Shown here piece after piece: positions 9,084 to 17,765 of a stretch of 64,000 nt of DNA (the first letter of the stretch is position 1; every line of letters begins with the position of its first letter). The stretch covers positions 2,957,501 through 3,021,500 of the forward strand of contig NZ_CP130630.1 of assembly GCF_030551255.1 (NCBI RefSeq). The letters run 5' to 3'. A program made the translations under genes and the position numbers. The stretch is from Streptomyces sp. NL15-2K (GTDB lineage: Bacteria > Actinomycetota > Actinomycetes > Streptomycetales > Streptomycetaceae). The notes beneath the pieces are model-generated. The model saw nothing but the letters and a program-made list of their open reading frames with translations. It was not told the DNA's origin and searched no databases.

Positions 9084-10661
9084 GTGACCGAGGGGGCCGG
9101 CATCCGGGACGGGGACCTGCCGGACGATCTGACCGCCGCCGAGGCAGGCATGTGGCAGGCCTTCCGCAACGGCAGCGTGTACGACCTGAGCAGCGGCGAC
9201 ACGGTGGTCGACGATCCGCACGGCGGGCACCCCTGGGGGCCCGAGCGGACCGTGCGGGCCCGCATCGTGTGCTGGCTGCTGCTCGACGGACCGCCCGCGC
9301 TCGCGGGCCGGGTGTCGTCCCTGAAACTCGTCGGCGTGCAGATCAGCGACTCCCTGGACCTCGCGGGCGGCACGGTGGTGCCGTACGTCGAGATGCGCGG
9401 CTGCCGCTTCGAGCGGGACGTCCTGCTGCCGGAGGCCCACTTCACGACCGTACGGATGGTGGACTGCTCGGTGCCGCGTCTGGAGGCCGCCCGGGTCCAC
9501 ACCGAGGGCGATCTGCACCTGCCGCGCTGCCGCTTCCACAACGGCATCCGGCTCACCGACGCGCAGATCGGGACGGACCTGATGCTCAACCAGGCGATCG
9601 TCTACCGCGACCGCAGCGGCCGCTCGATCGCCGGGGACGGCATGACCGTCGGCCAAGACCTCCAGGCGGAGATGCTGGAGTCGCACGGTGAGCTGAGGCT
9701 GCGCAGCGCCAAGATCGGCGTGTCGCTCAGCCTGCGCGGCGCCCGGCTGGTCAACCCGTACACCCGGTTCGCCCTGAACGCCCCGCAGCTGACGGTGGAG
9801 CGCTCGCTGTATCTGACCCCGGCGGGCGTGGGCAATCCGCTGCTGAGCGGGACGACGCCCGCGCGCGGGACGCGTATCCAGCGGTTCGAGTGCGAGGGCG
9901 GGGTGCGCCTGGACGACGGGCGGTTCGGGGACGCGGTCGACCTGGAGCGGGCCCGGTTCACCTTCACCGACGAGCAGGAGCTGTCGCTGCGCCGCATTCA
10001 GACGCCCGAGCTGCGCTTCCTCGGGGAGCGGCCGGCGCGCGGGGGCGTGGTGCTGTCGGGGGCGCGGGTCGTCAACCTGATGGACCGGGCGGACGCCTGG
10101 CCGGGGCCCGGCCGGCTGCACATGGGTGGCTTCAGCTACGAGAACCTGGTGCCGCGCGGCCCGTTCCCGCTGAACGAGCGGCTGGAGTGGGTGGCGGCGG
10201 CGACCGCCGAGTACAACCCGGAGCCGTACGAGCGGCTGGCCACCGTGCTGCGGGCCGGCGGCGAGGACGAGGACGCGCGCGAGGTGCTGCTCGCCAAGCA
10301 GCGCCGGCGCCGCGAGAGCCTGCCGATCGCCGCGAAGCTGTGGGGGTACGCGCAGGACTGGACGGTCGCCTACGGGTACCGGCCGGGCCGGGCCGCCGTA
10401 TGGATGGCGGTGCTGTGGGCGGCGAGTTCGGTGGCCTTCGCCCGCGCCAGCCATCCGCCGCTCAAACGCGGCGAGCATCCGGACTGGAACCCGGCCCTCT
10501 TCGCCCTCGACCTGCTGCTTCCGGTCATCGACCTGGGCCAGGTCGGGTTCTGGCAGCTGAGCGGCGGCTGGCAGTGGCTGGCCGCCGCGATGATCCTGCT
10601 CGGCTGGATCCTGGCGACGACGGTGGCGGCGGGTGCGACGCGGCTGCTGCGCAGGAACTGA
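9084..10661 (+). CDS. Beta-helix-like membrane-anchored protein of unknown function
   Basis: 525 residues. The middle part (about 80-330) is made of repeating hydrophobic strands of the type [48 protein letters not shown] and LSLRGARL, which suggests a right-handed beta-helix related to pentapeptide-repeat or bactofilin-like folds. The last ~90 residues hold two or three membrane segments ([39 protein letters not shown]). Homologues are often labelled oxidoreductase, but I see no cofactor motif, so I give no enzymatic function. GTG 9084 has GGAGGAAGGA upstream; ATG 9018 in frame lies before the 8-bp repeats and is less likely. It is divergent from hisD. Confidence 0.72.
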   Translation: MTEGAGIRDGDLPDDLTAAEAGMWQAFRNGSVYDLSSGDTVVDDPHGGHPWGPERTVRARIVCWLLLDGPPALAGRVSSLKLVGVQISDSLDLAGGTVVPYVEMRGCRFERDVLLPEAHFTTVRMVDCSVPRLEAARVHTEGDLHLPRCRFHNGIRLTDAQIGTDLMLNQAIVYRDRSGRSIAGDGMTVGQDLQAEMLESHGELRLRSAKIGVSLSLRGARLVNPYTRFALNAPQLTVERSLYLTPAGVGNPLLSGTTPARGTRIQRFECEGGVRLDDGRFGDAVDLERARFTFTDEQELSLRRIQTPELRFLGERPARGGVVLSGARVVNLMDRADAWPGPGRLHMGGFSYENLVPRGPFPLNERLEWVAAATAEYNPEPYERLATVLRAGGEDEDAREVLLAKQRRRRESLPIAAKLWGYAQDWTVAYGYRPGRAAVWMAVLWAASSVAFARASHPPLKRGEHPDWNPALFALDLLLPVIDLGQVGFWQLSGGWQWLAAAMILLGWILATTVAAGATRLLRRN

Positions 10662-10795
10662 GCCTTCCTCAAGGCGTACAACCATTGCGCCTTATGAGCC
10701 GTCTTCTCAGCGCAATCACCGATTGCGCGACCACGTCGGCGAGCAACCCGGCCCGCGAGAGCGGCGCCGGTTCAGGCGCACAGGGGTGTCACCAC

Positions 10796-11836
10796 ATGGC
10801 TCTGCTGCCCCCGTTCAACCGCACGTCCCGGACGTACCGGCCTCCCTCGTGGCCCGTGCGCGGACTGGCTCGAAGGGACGCGCCGCGCACGGCGCCGCCC
10901 GCCGACGACGAGGTACTCCTCGACGTTCCCGACGACCGGCTGGCACCGGTCTTGGTCGCGGCCGCGCGGGGCGAATACGCCCCGGCCCGCGAACTGCTCG
11001 CCGCCACGCGCGCCGAAGCCGACTGGGAGAACCGCGACCGCTACGCGCGAAGACTCGCCGCCTTCGCCCGCTCACGCGACGAGTGGTACGAGGAGTGGCG
11101 TACGGCCGCCCCGCACGACCCGGACGCCCTGCTGGTCGGCGCCCAGCTCGCGGTCGACCGCTGCTGGGGGTCGCCGGCTCGGGCGGAACTGCTGCGCGAG
11201 GTGAGCCCCCTGATCACGGCTGCCGCGCATGGCGACCTCAGCGACCCGGTGCCCTGGCGGATCGCGCTGGACCACGCGCGCGGCTCGAACGCCGGGCACA
11301 CGTACTTCGAGGAGCTGTGGGAGGCCGCGGTCCGCCGCGCCCCGCACCACTACGGCTGCCATGTGGCGGCCCTGCGGTACCTCGCCGCCTTCTGGCAAAG
11401 CTCCCACCACGCGTGCTTCGACTTCGCCGATCTGGCCGCGCAGGACGCTCCGGCCGGCTCACTCGTCCAGGCGTTGCCGGCGCGGGCGGCCTTCTCCTAC
11501 CTGACCGACGGCCGCGGCCCGGAGGTGTCACGCGCACGGCTGGACGCGGCGGCGGACCGGGTGATCGCGCTCTCCGCCCGATTCCCGGCGGCCGACCCGT
11601 GGCCGGCCGAGGTGCGGAACAAGCTGATGTACGTCCTGGTACGGCTGGAGCGCTGGACGGACGCCGGGGAGCAACTGCGCCTGATCGGCCCGTATGCCAC
11701 CTCCTTCCCCTGGGGCCGGTTCTCGGACGATCCGCTCGGCCGGTTCCTGGAGATCCGCGACGAGATCCGCCGGAAGACGGCCGGCGGGCATCCAGGGAGT
11801 GAGCACGCCGGACGCGCCCGCTCCGGCGACCATTAG
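10796..11836 (+). CDS. Protein of unknown function (helical, TPR-like)
   Basis: 346 residues from ATG 10796 with AGGGGTG upstream. Sequence is almost wholly alpha-helical and rich in Ala and Arg, with helix pairs such as YAPARELLAATRAEADWENRDRY's neighbourhood, ARRAPHHYGCHVAALRYLAA and NKLMYVLVRLERW that recall tetratricopeptide repeats. There are no membrane segments, signal peptide or catalytic motif I can name. An in-frame ATG at 10694 has no ribosome site. It lies 11 bp upstream of the LON-domain gene and may be cotranscribed with it. Confidence 0.65.
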   Translation: MALLPPFNRTSRTYRPPSWPVRGLARRDAPRTAPPADDEVLLDVPDDRLAPVLVAAARGEYAPARELLAATRAEADWENRDRYARRLAAFARSRDEWYEEWRTAAPHDPDALLVGAQLAVDRCWGSPARAELLREVSPLITAAAHGDLSDPVPWRIALDHARGSNAGHTYFEELWEAAVRRAPHHYGCHVAALRYLAAFWQSSHHACFDFADLAAQDAPAGSLVQALPARAAFSYLTDGRGPEVSRARLDAAADRVIALSARFPAADPWPAEVRNKLMYVLVRLERWTDAGEQLRLIGPYATSFPWGRFSDDPLGRFLEIRDEIRRKTAGGHPGSEHAGRARSGDH

Positions 11837-11847
11837 GCTCTTGCGTC

Positions 11848-12588
11848 GTGACCACCGTCCGCCTGCCGCTCTTTCCACTGAACTCGGTGCTGTTCCCGGG
11901 GCTCGTGCTACCGCTGAACATCTTCGAGGAGCGTTATCGCGCCATGATGCGCGAGCTGCTGAAGACTCCCGAGGAAGAACCACGCCGTTTCGCGGTCGTG
12001 GCGATCCGCGACGGCCACGAGGTGGCCCCGACCTCGCCCGGCATGCCGGACCTGACGGCCGTGCCCGAGCGCGGGGCGGCGGCCGGTTTCGGCGAGGACC
12101 CGATCAAGTCCTTCCACGGGATCGGCTGCGTGGCGGACGCCGCGACGGTACGGGAGCGGGCCGACGGCACCTTCGAGGTGCTGGCGACGGGGACGACGAG
12201 GATGCGCCTGCTGTCGGTCGACGCGTCGGGCCCGTTCCTGACGGCGGAGCTTCAGGAGCTGCCGGAAGAGCCGGGCGACGAGGCGGGGGCGCTCGCGGAA
12301 GGGGTCCTGCGAGCCTTCCGCCAGTACCAGAAGCGCCTGGCGGGCGCGCGCGAGCGCTCCCTGTCCACCGGCGCGGACCTGCCCGACGAACCCTCCGTGG
12401 TCTCGTACCTCGTCGCCGCCGCGATGATGCTGGACACCCCGACCAAGCAGCGTCTGCTCCAGGCCCCGGACACCGCGTCCCGGCTGCGTGACGAGCTGAA
12501 ACTCCTTCGCTCGGAGACGGCGATCATCCGTAGTCTGCCGTCGTTGCCGTCGTCGGACCTGACGCGCGGTCCGACGAGTCTCAACTGA
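11848..12588 (+). CDS. Stand-alone LON substrate-binding domain protein
   Basis: 246 residues from GTG 11848. It begins with the typical LPLFPLNSVLFPGLVLPLNIFEERYR and continues with GIGCVADAATV and GTTRMRLL, the PUA-like N-terminal domain of Lon protease. There is no AAA+ or protease domain. Such proteins exist in many actinobacteria and plants; their role is not settled, with peptide or adaptor binding suspected. Followed closely by the YbaK-type gene in the same direction, so the two may form an operon. Confidence 0.9.
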   Translation: MTTVRLPLFPLNSVLFPGLVLPLNIFEERYRAMMRELLKTPEEEPRRFAVVAIRDGHEVAPTSPGMPDLTAVPERGAAAGFGEDPIKSFHGIGCVADAATVRERADGTFEVLATGTTRMRLLSVDASGPFLTAELQELPEEPGDEAGALAEGVLRAFRQYQKRLAGARERSLSTGADLPDEPSVVSYLVAAAMMLDTPTKQRLLQAPDTASRLRDELKLLRSETAIIRSLPSLPSSDLTRGPTSLN

Positions 12589-12624
12589 CGTACGACCACT
12601 GGGAACAGGCGGGGACAGGCCTCC

Positions 12625-13140
12625 ATGGCGAAGAAGCCGAAGCAGTCGAAGCAGAAGCAGCAACAGTCGGGCGGCACGCCGGCGACGGTGGCCCTGACGG
12701 CCGCGGGAATGTCGTACACGGTCCACTCCTACGACCACGACCCCTCCCATCCCTCCTACGGCGAGGAGGCGGCCGAGGCGATGGGCGTCTCGCCGGAGCG
12801 GGTGTTCAAGACGCTGGTTGCGGACGTCGACGGCGCCCTCACGGTGGCGATCGTCCCCGTCGCCGGCCAGCTGGACCTCAAGGCACTGGCGGCGGCGGCC
12901 GGCGGCAAGCGCGCCGCGATGGCCGACCCGGCACTCGCCGAGCGCACCACGGGCTACGTCCGCGGCGGCATCTCCCCCCTCGGCCAGCGCAAGAAGCTCC
13001 CCACGGTCCTGGACGCCTCGGCCTCCGCCCACCCCACGATCTGCGTCTCGGCGGGCCGCCGCGGCCTGGAGGTCGAACTCGCCCCCGAAGACCTGACCAA
13101 ACTGACGGAAGCGGTGGTGGCGCCCATCGGCCGTGCGTGA
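12625..13140 (+). CDS. YbaK/EbsC family aminoacyl-tRNA deacylase
   Basis: 171 residues. YbaK-type editing domain: hydrolyses mischarged Cys-tRNA(Pro) in trans. The key lysine is Lys62 in PERVFKTLV, and the conserved GGISPLGQRKKLPTVLD segment (residues ~113-129) forms the substrate pocket. A basic, Lys/Gln-rich tail (residues 2-15) precedes the domain. It lies 36 bp after the LON-domain gene and is followed by a dispersed repeat. Assignment to YbaK rather than ProX rests on the GGISP motif. Confidence 0.9.
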   Translation: MAKKPKQSKQKQQQSGGTPATVALTAAGMSYTVHSYDHDPSHPSYGEEAAEAMGVSPERVFKTLVADVDGALTVAIVPVAGQLDLKALAAAAGGKRAAMADPALAERTTGYVRGGISPLGQRKKLPTVLDASASAHPTICVSAGRRGLEVELAPEDLTKLTEAVVAPIGRA

Positions 13141-13168
13141 CCCTTCGCCGGGAGGGAGCACTTCCAAG

Positions 13169-13290
13169 CGCCGGTCGGGCAATCCCAGCCCGTCCGGCGT
13201 TTGAGGACAAGGCCCGTTCAGGGCCGACAGGGGGGTCTGGGGGCGCAGCCCCCAAGGATGGGACGGGTAGGGGCGGCGGGGGCGAGAAAA
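13169..13290. repeat. Dispersed Streptomyces intergenic repeat with three hairpins
   Basis: Three consecutive stem-loops: 13169-13180 with 13188-13199 (12 bp, one mismatch), 13211-13215 with 13221-13225 (ggccc/gggcc), and 13238-13244 with 13248-13254 (tgggggc/gccccca), then a conserved G-rich run ggacgggtaggggcggcggggg. I recognise this arrangement as a sequence that recurs between genes in many Streptomyces genomes. Here it lies between two convergent genes and could also terminate transcription. Confidence 0.7.
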
Positions 13291-13321
13291 TATCCGCCGC
13301 AACCACAACCCACCGACAGCC

Positions 13322-14014
13322 CTACGCCGGCGGCACCCCATACGGCCCCGGCGGATACGGCTCTGGATCCCGAGGCCCGAACAACGCCGTCAACCCCAGA
13401 TGAACGACCAGCGCGGCCAGGGACCACACCAGCAACGCCCCCTTCGCCCCCAACTGCAACGGCGCCGAGAACGTAACCCCCTTGCCCACGTCCTTCGCAT
13501 GCGCGACCACATCCTGCGCCGGCCCCAGCCACACCCCGAGCCGCCACGCCAGCAACGACCCCAGCAGCCCCCCGAGGGTCAGCGCCACCACGAGCGGCAC
13601 TCCCCCACGCCGCCGCAGGAGGAACACGACGAACGCACTCAGGACCCCGAAGGCCGCCGCAAGCAGGGTGAACGTTCCGTCGACCCCGACCGCCTGCTCC
13701 CCCTCGGTGTCCTTGAGATAGACGACCCAGTTCCTGTCCACCACGTCACCGACCAGCGGCACATGCGGCGCCAGCCACCACCACAGCACCCCGAGCAGCA
13801 CCCCACCGAGCGCCACCGCCACCGTGATCACGGCGGCCTCCCGCACTTCGGTCTTCATCCCGGGCCCATCCTGCCCATCCTGTCCGTACGAACCGTGCGC
13901 GCCGTACGCGTCCGCATCCGGCGTGGAAGCCACGTACCCGGGAGGCGCGGCCTGCCACGCATTGTGCGACGGCTGTTCATGCGGCGGCGGTGGAGGAGTC
14001 AACGGTGCGGTCAC
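13322..14014 (-). CDS. DUF2567 family membrane protein
   Basis: 230 residues. A Pro-rich cytoplasmic N-terminal tail (about 1-55) is followed by four hydrophobic segments (about 60-80, 115-135, 142-160 and 190-212), as in the actinobacterial DUF2567 family. The extracytoplasmic loop after the first helix contains WVVYLKDTEGEQAVGVDG. Function is unknown. The next leftward gene upstream is the ABC permease, 34 bp away, so the three genes may be cotranscribed. Confidence 0.8.
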   Translation of the reverse strand: MTAPLTPPPPPHEQPSHNAWQAAPPGYVASTPDADAYGAHGSYGQDGQDGPGMKTEVREAAVITVAVALGGVLLGVLWWWLAPHVPLVGDVVDRNWVVYLKDTEGEQAVGVDGTFTLLAAAFGVLSAFVVFLLRRRGGVPLVVALTLGGLLGSLLAWRLGVWLGPAQDVVAHAKDVGKGVTFSAPLQLGAKGALLVWSLAALVVHLGLTALFGPRDPEPYPPGPYGVPPA

Positions 14015-14048
14015 TCCGACATCGTGCCAGGCCCGCCTGTGCGCCGCG

Positions 14049-14870
14049 TCACCGGACGGCCGCCCGACGGTACGCCCAGGTGGCGACGGCCAGCGACACC
14101 ACGCCGACCGCCCCGCACACGGCGAGATCGCCGAGCACGAAGGCCCAGTCGGGGTCCGGCCCGAAGGTCCGCGCGAGCGCCTCCACGCCGTACGTCGACG
14201 GCAGCAGATCGCGGGCGAACCGCACCGCCTCCGGCATCCGGTCCGCCGGCAGCACCCCCAGCAGCAGCGCCGCGGACATGCCCAGCTGCCCGAGCAGCGT
14301 GGCCAGTTCCGGACGCGGCGCGAGCAGCCCCAGCGCGGCCCCCAGCCCGGCGAGCGCGGCGCCGGCGAGCGGGATCACCGCGGCGAGCACCCACAGGTGC
14401 GCCAGCGGCAGCCCGAACAGCACGCTTCCGAAGACGGCGGTCACGACGGTCCCCGGCACGGTGAACGACGCGTACGCGCCCGCCGCCCCGAGCACCATCG
14501 CCGCCGGCGGCACCGGCAGCGTCGCGTAGTGGTCGAGCCCGCCGCTGGCCCGCAGCTGGCCGAAGTACTGGGCGAGCAGGTTCAGCGCGACGAAGGCGAC
14601 CACCAACACCGACGAACCGGCGACCACCGCCTGCGCCTCCGCCCCGTCGTCCACGACCCCGCGCATCAGGATCATGATCCCGATCGACTGGAACGTGGCC
14701 ACGAACAGCAGCGGGATGCGCGCGACCCGCGCCCGGGACAGCTGCGCCCGGTACACGGCCGCCAGCGCCGGCCACAGCCGCGCGCGGGGTCCGAGCTCGG
14801 CCGCCTCCCGGACCGTCTCCTCCACGGCCAGGGCGCTGCCCGGCAGAACCTCGGCGGGTACGACACTCAC
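14049..14870 (-). CDS. ABC-2 type transporter permease
   Basis: 273 residues with six predicted membrane helices (first at about 47-70, last at about 248-268), of the ABC2_membrane type that pairs with an ATPase encoded separately. The motif LNLLAQYFGQLRASGGLDHYATLPV resembles the linker region of drug-export permeases. Its partner is the ATPase gene immediately upstream (14974-15993). Substrate unknown; probably export. Confidence 0.88.
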   Translation of the reverse strand: MSVVPAEVLPGSALAVEETVREAAELGPRARLWPALAAVYRAQLSRARVARIPLLFVATFQSIGIMILMRGVVDDGAEAQAVVAGSSVLVVAFVALNLLAQYFGQLRASGGLDHYATLPVPPAAMVLGAAGAYASFTVPGTVVTAVFGSVLFGLPLAHLWVLAAVIPLAGAALAGLGAALGLLAPRPELATLLGQLGMSAALLLGVLPADRMPEAVRFARDLLPSTYGVEALARTFGPDPDWAFVLGDLAVCGAVGVVSLAVATWAYRRAAVR

Positions 14871-14973
14871 GTCGCGCGGCTCCCCTCTCTGGGTTTCACT
14901 CCGGCAGTCGCCCTGTCCCGTACGGATGCGGCGGTCCGCGTACTCAAGGCCACGGTCCGTGTGCTCAGGATGC

Positions 14974-15993
14974 TCAAGCCTTCACCAGCCCCTGCTGTGC
15001 GGCGCCGCCCAGCGCCAGGTACACGTCCTCCAGGCTCGGTGTGGTCAGCGTGAAGTCGTCCAGCGCCGCGAAGGCGGCCCCGCCGGTGACGGTGGCGACG
15101 ACCGCGCGGGCCTCGTCCGGGCCGAGCCGCAGCGTCCAGCGGCGCCCGGACTCCACGGCCCGGTCCTGCAACGCCGCGACCTCGGGGATGTGCAGCGGCG
15201 CCGCCTCACGCCACACCAGGTCGACCCGGACCTCGCCGGCGACCTGCTCCTTCAGCCCGGTGGGCGTGTCGCAGGCGATCACCCGCCCCCGATCGAGCAC
15301 CGCGACCCGGTCGAGGACGGTCTCGGCCTCGATGACGTTGTGGGTGACGAGCAGCACGGTCGCACCGCGCTCGGCCCGGCGCCGGTCCACGGCGGACCAC
15401 ACCGCGCGGCGCGCCACGGGGTCCATACCGGTGGTCGGCTCGTCCAGGACGAGCAGCGGCCGCTCCCCCACCAGCGCGGTGGCGAAACAGGCGAGCCGGC
15501 GCTGCCCGCCGGACAGCTTCTTCAGCGGCCGCCCGGCGATCGGCGTGAGGCCCAGCTCGTCCAGTACGGCGTCCCGCTCGGCCCGCGCCCGGCCCGCCTG
15601 GAGGCCGCGCAGCCGCCCGGTGGTCTCGGCGGCGAGCGACACAGTCAGCTCGTCGAGGGCGGTGGACTCCTGCCCGAGGTAGGCGAGGATCCGCGCGGCC
15701 CGCTCCGGATGGCGCACGATGTCGTGCCCGAGGATCTCGACGCTGCCGCAGTCGGGCCGCATCAGCCCGGTCAGCTGCCGTACGAGGGTGGTCTTGCCGG
15801 CGCCGTTCGGCCCGAGCAGTCCGAAGATCTCGCCGCGGCGGATGTCCAGCCGTACGTCGTCGGTGGCCCTCACCTCGGGCGTTGCCGGCACGCCGCGCCG
15901 GCCGCGTACCGCGGGATAGGTCTTGGTCAGTCCGCGCACCGCGCACACGACATCGCCACCGTGCCGAAGTGCCTGTGCCGCGCGCGTACTCAC
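14974..15993 (-). CDS. ABC transporter ATP-binding protein (drug-export type)
   Basis: 339 residues. Complete nucleotide-binding domain: Walker A GPNGAGKTT (about 69-77), Q-loop at LGQES, signature LSGGQRR (about 164-170), Walker B LLVLDEPTTGMD (about 184-195) and the switch histidine in LLVTHNV. The C-terminal ~90 residues resemble the extension of daunorubicin-resistance type ATPases. GTG start at 15993. It precedes its permease gene by about 100 bp in the same direction. Confidence 0.93.
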   Translation of the reverse strand: MSTRAAQALRHGGDVVCAVRGLTKTYPAVRGRRGVPATPEVRATDDVRLDIRRGEIFGLLGPNGAGKTTLVRQLTGLMRPDCGSVEILGHDIVRHPERAARILAYLGQESTALDELTVSLAAETTGRLRGLQAGRARAERDAVLDELGLTPIAGRPLKKLSGGQRRLACFATALVGERPLLVLDEPTTGMDPVARRAVWSAVDRRRAERGATVLLVTHNVIEAETVLDRVAVLDRGRVIACDTPTGLKEQVAGEVRVDLVWREAAPLHIPEVAALQDRAVESGRRWTLRLGPDEARAVVATVTGGAAFAALDDFTLTTPSLEDVYLALGGAAQQGLVKA

Positions 15994-16071
15994 AAGGGAC
16001 GAGACTACGGGGTCCGCGGTGCCCGCCCGCTCTCGGGTCGGCCCATAACGGCAAATCCACCGGTAAGGAAC

Positions 16072-17301
16072 TCATTCACCGGCAGGCGCGTGCTCCGCGG
16101 CCGTCCGGACGTCGACCTCCCGCCAGAACCCGGCCCGGATCGCGTACCGGTCGTGCTCGTCGATCTGGTCGTCCTTGTGGGCGAGCAGCCCGAAGCGGGC
16201 GGCGTACCTGAGCAACTCGCCGTCGATCCGGTGCGGAATCCGCGGGTACATCCCCGACAGCTTCTGCAGATGGCTCTGGTCCCCCAGCCGCTCCATCCAG
16301 CGCCGCGCGAAGACCTGCCCCACCTCGAACGGATCGCCGCCGACCGTGGTGATGTCCTCCTCCCGGTCGGCCCACCGCTGCTCGGCGGTGGTCAGCTGCG
16401 CCAGCGTCGGCATGGATGCGGCCTCGGGGGGCTCGGCGGCGACACCGGGACGGTCGACCCAGCCTTTGTCGGAGGACCAGCGCAGGGTCGCGGTCTGGGG
16501 CGGCTGGGCGGGCTGCACGCCGGGTGCCCGGAGCGCGGCCAGGTCCTTGGGCGTGGGCACGCCCTTGGGCGCGGGGACCCGCTCCTGCGCGCCGTTCTGC
16601 GATGGGGCGGGCGCGGGGGCGTGCTCGCCCTCCTCGGCGGACCGCTCGGGCCCCGAGGCCATCCCGGACTCCGGCAGCGGCGCGGACAGGATCGCCGCGA
16701 TCTCGGGCCGCGGCGCGGGCGGCGGCGCGCAGATCCCGCCGAGCTCCTTGGCGCGTACGGCCTTGGTGATCCACGTACGGTCCAGCACGCGCCGCTCGTC
16801 GGCCTCGGCCACCAGGTCCTCGGACTGGTTGTAATCGCCGTCGGCGGCCTGCACCGCCCACAGGTGTACGGCGACACCGTGCTCCTTGGCGGCCATCATG
16901 CCCGGCAGCAGGTCGCCGTCGCCGGTGACGAGGACGACGTCGGAGCAGGCGCGGTTGCGGGCGAGCTCGGTCAGCTCGGCGTGCATGGCGGCGTCGACGC
17001 CCTTCTGCGCCCAGCGTCCGTCGCTGCGGGTGAGCGCACCTAGCCGGACGGTGACCCGGGGCATCACCCGTAGTCTGCGGTGCTCGGGCTGCGGGACGCG
17101 GTCGGGGGCGCCGTCGAACCAGTAGATGCGCAGCAGGGGCCGTTCCGTGTCGGACTCGGCGCGCTCGCGCAACCCCTGGATGAGGGCGGCGTGATCGACG
17201 GTGATCCGGGATCGCGAGGGCTCCCCGGCAAGGAGACTGGCGGCGGCCCCCAGCAGATACCCGGCGTCCACCAGGACGATGCAGCGGTCCACACGACTCA
17301 C
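16072..17301 (-). CDS. NYN-domain (PIN-like) putative ribonuclease
   Basis: 409 residues. The N-terminal ~170 residues form an NYN/PIN-like nuclease domain with the expected acidic residues: Asp12 in VLVDAGYL, Asp in KGVDAAMHAEL (about 102) and VTGDGDLLPGM (about 124-134). A long Pro/Ala-rich linker (about 195-290) leads to a C-terminal helical domain ending in LLRYAARFGLLAHKDD..., which looks like a small winged helix and may bind nucleic acid. Such proteins are predicted metal-dependent RNases in RNA turnover; the target is unknown. Confidence 0.82.
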   Translation of the reverse strand: MSRVDRCIVLVDAGYLLGAAASLLAGEPSRSRITVDHAALIQGLRERAESDTERPLLRIYWFDGAPDRVPQPEHRRLRVMPRVTVRLGALTRSDGRWAQKGVDAAMHAELTELARNRACSDVVLVTGDGDLLPGMMAAKEHGVAVHLWAVQAADGDYNQSEDLVAEADERRVLDRTWITKAVRAKELGGICAPPPAPRPEIAAILSAPLPESGMASGPERSAEEGEHAPAPAPSQNGAQERVPAPKGVPTPKDLAALRAPGVQPAQPPQTATLRWSSDKGWVDRPGVAAEPPEAASMPTLAQLTTAEQRWADREEDITTVGGDPFEVGQVFARRWMERLGDQSHLQKLSGMYPRIPHRIDGELLRYAARFGLLAHKDDQIDEHDRYAIRAGFWREVDVRTAAEHAPAGE

Positions 17302-17516
17302 CCTCTTCCCGGGAGGTTTGCTTCGGGCTTGCTTCGAGTCTGCCCGACCACGCGGGGGTTAACGGCCGGAACTCGATCTTCGGCGTGGCGTTTCGGGGCA
17401 TCGCTCTGCGACGAACCCTGTCACGGACGGTAATTATCCGACATGCACGCTTTGCCAGCCTATGTGAATCTGGTCCCGGCCCTGGCCCCTAGATCCCCCG
17501 CAGGAGGTAGATCACC

Positions 17517-17681
17517 ATGGCCAAGAACAAGAAGCAGGACCGTAAGCAGCCGCAGTCCGAGCGTGGTCAGCAGCAGGCCCAGCAGTCGTCGGCGGAGACG
17601 CAGGCCGAGCAGCGCATCACCCAGGTGACGCCTGGCGACATGGCCCGCAAGGGGCGCCAGAAGCGCTTCGGTCACAACTGA
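17517..17681 (+). CDS. Small basic 54-aa protein
   Basis: An ATG at 17517 follows a perfect AGGAGGT (17502-17508) with 8-nt spacing, and the frame runs 54 codons to TGA at 17681. The product is Lys/Gln/Arg-rich with no hydrophobic stretch: N-terminal MAKNKKQDRKQ, a Gln-rich middle, and a C-terminal DMARKGRQKRFGHN. It is probably disordered and may bind nucleic acid or ribosomes. I recall similar short proteins with an RFGHN end in other streptomycetes. A hairpin terminator at 17719-17750 follows it. Confidence 0.75.
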   Translation: MAKNKKQDRKQPQSERGQQQAQQSSAETQAEQRITQVTPGDMARKGRQKRFGHN

Positions 17682-17718
17682 ATCCGCGTGACGGGCTGTT
17701 GCGGCCCGGACACATGAT

Positions 17719-17750
17719 GAGGGGCGCATCCGATGACGGGTGCGCCCCTC
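17719..17750. terminator. Hairpin between the 54-aa gene and dnaE
   Basis: gaggggcgca (17719-17728) pairs perfectly with tgcgcccctc (17741-17750) across a 12-nt loop. It lies between two convergent genes and probably serves both; there is no T-run. Confidence 0.7.
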
Positions 17751-17765
17751 GCGTACGTCAGTTGC

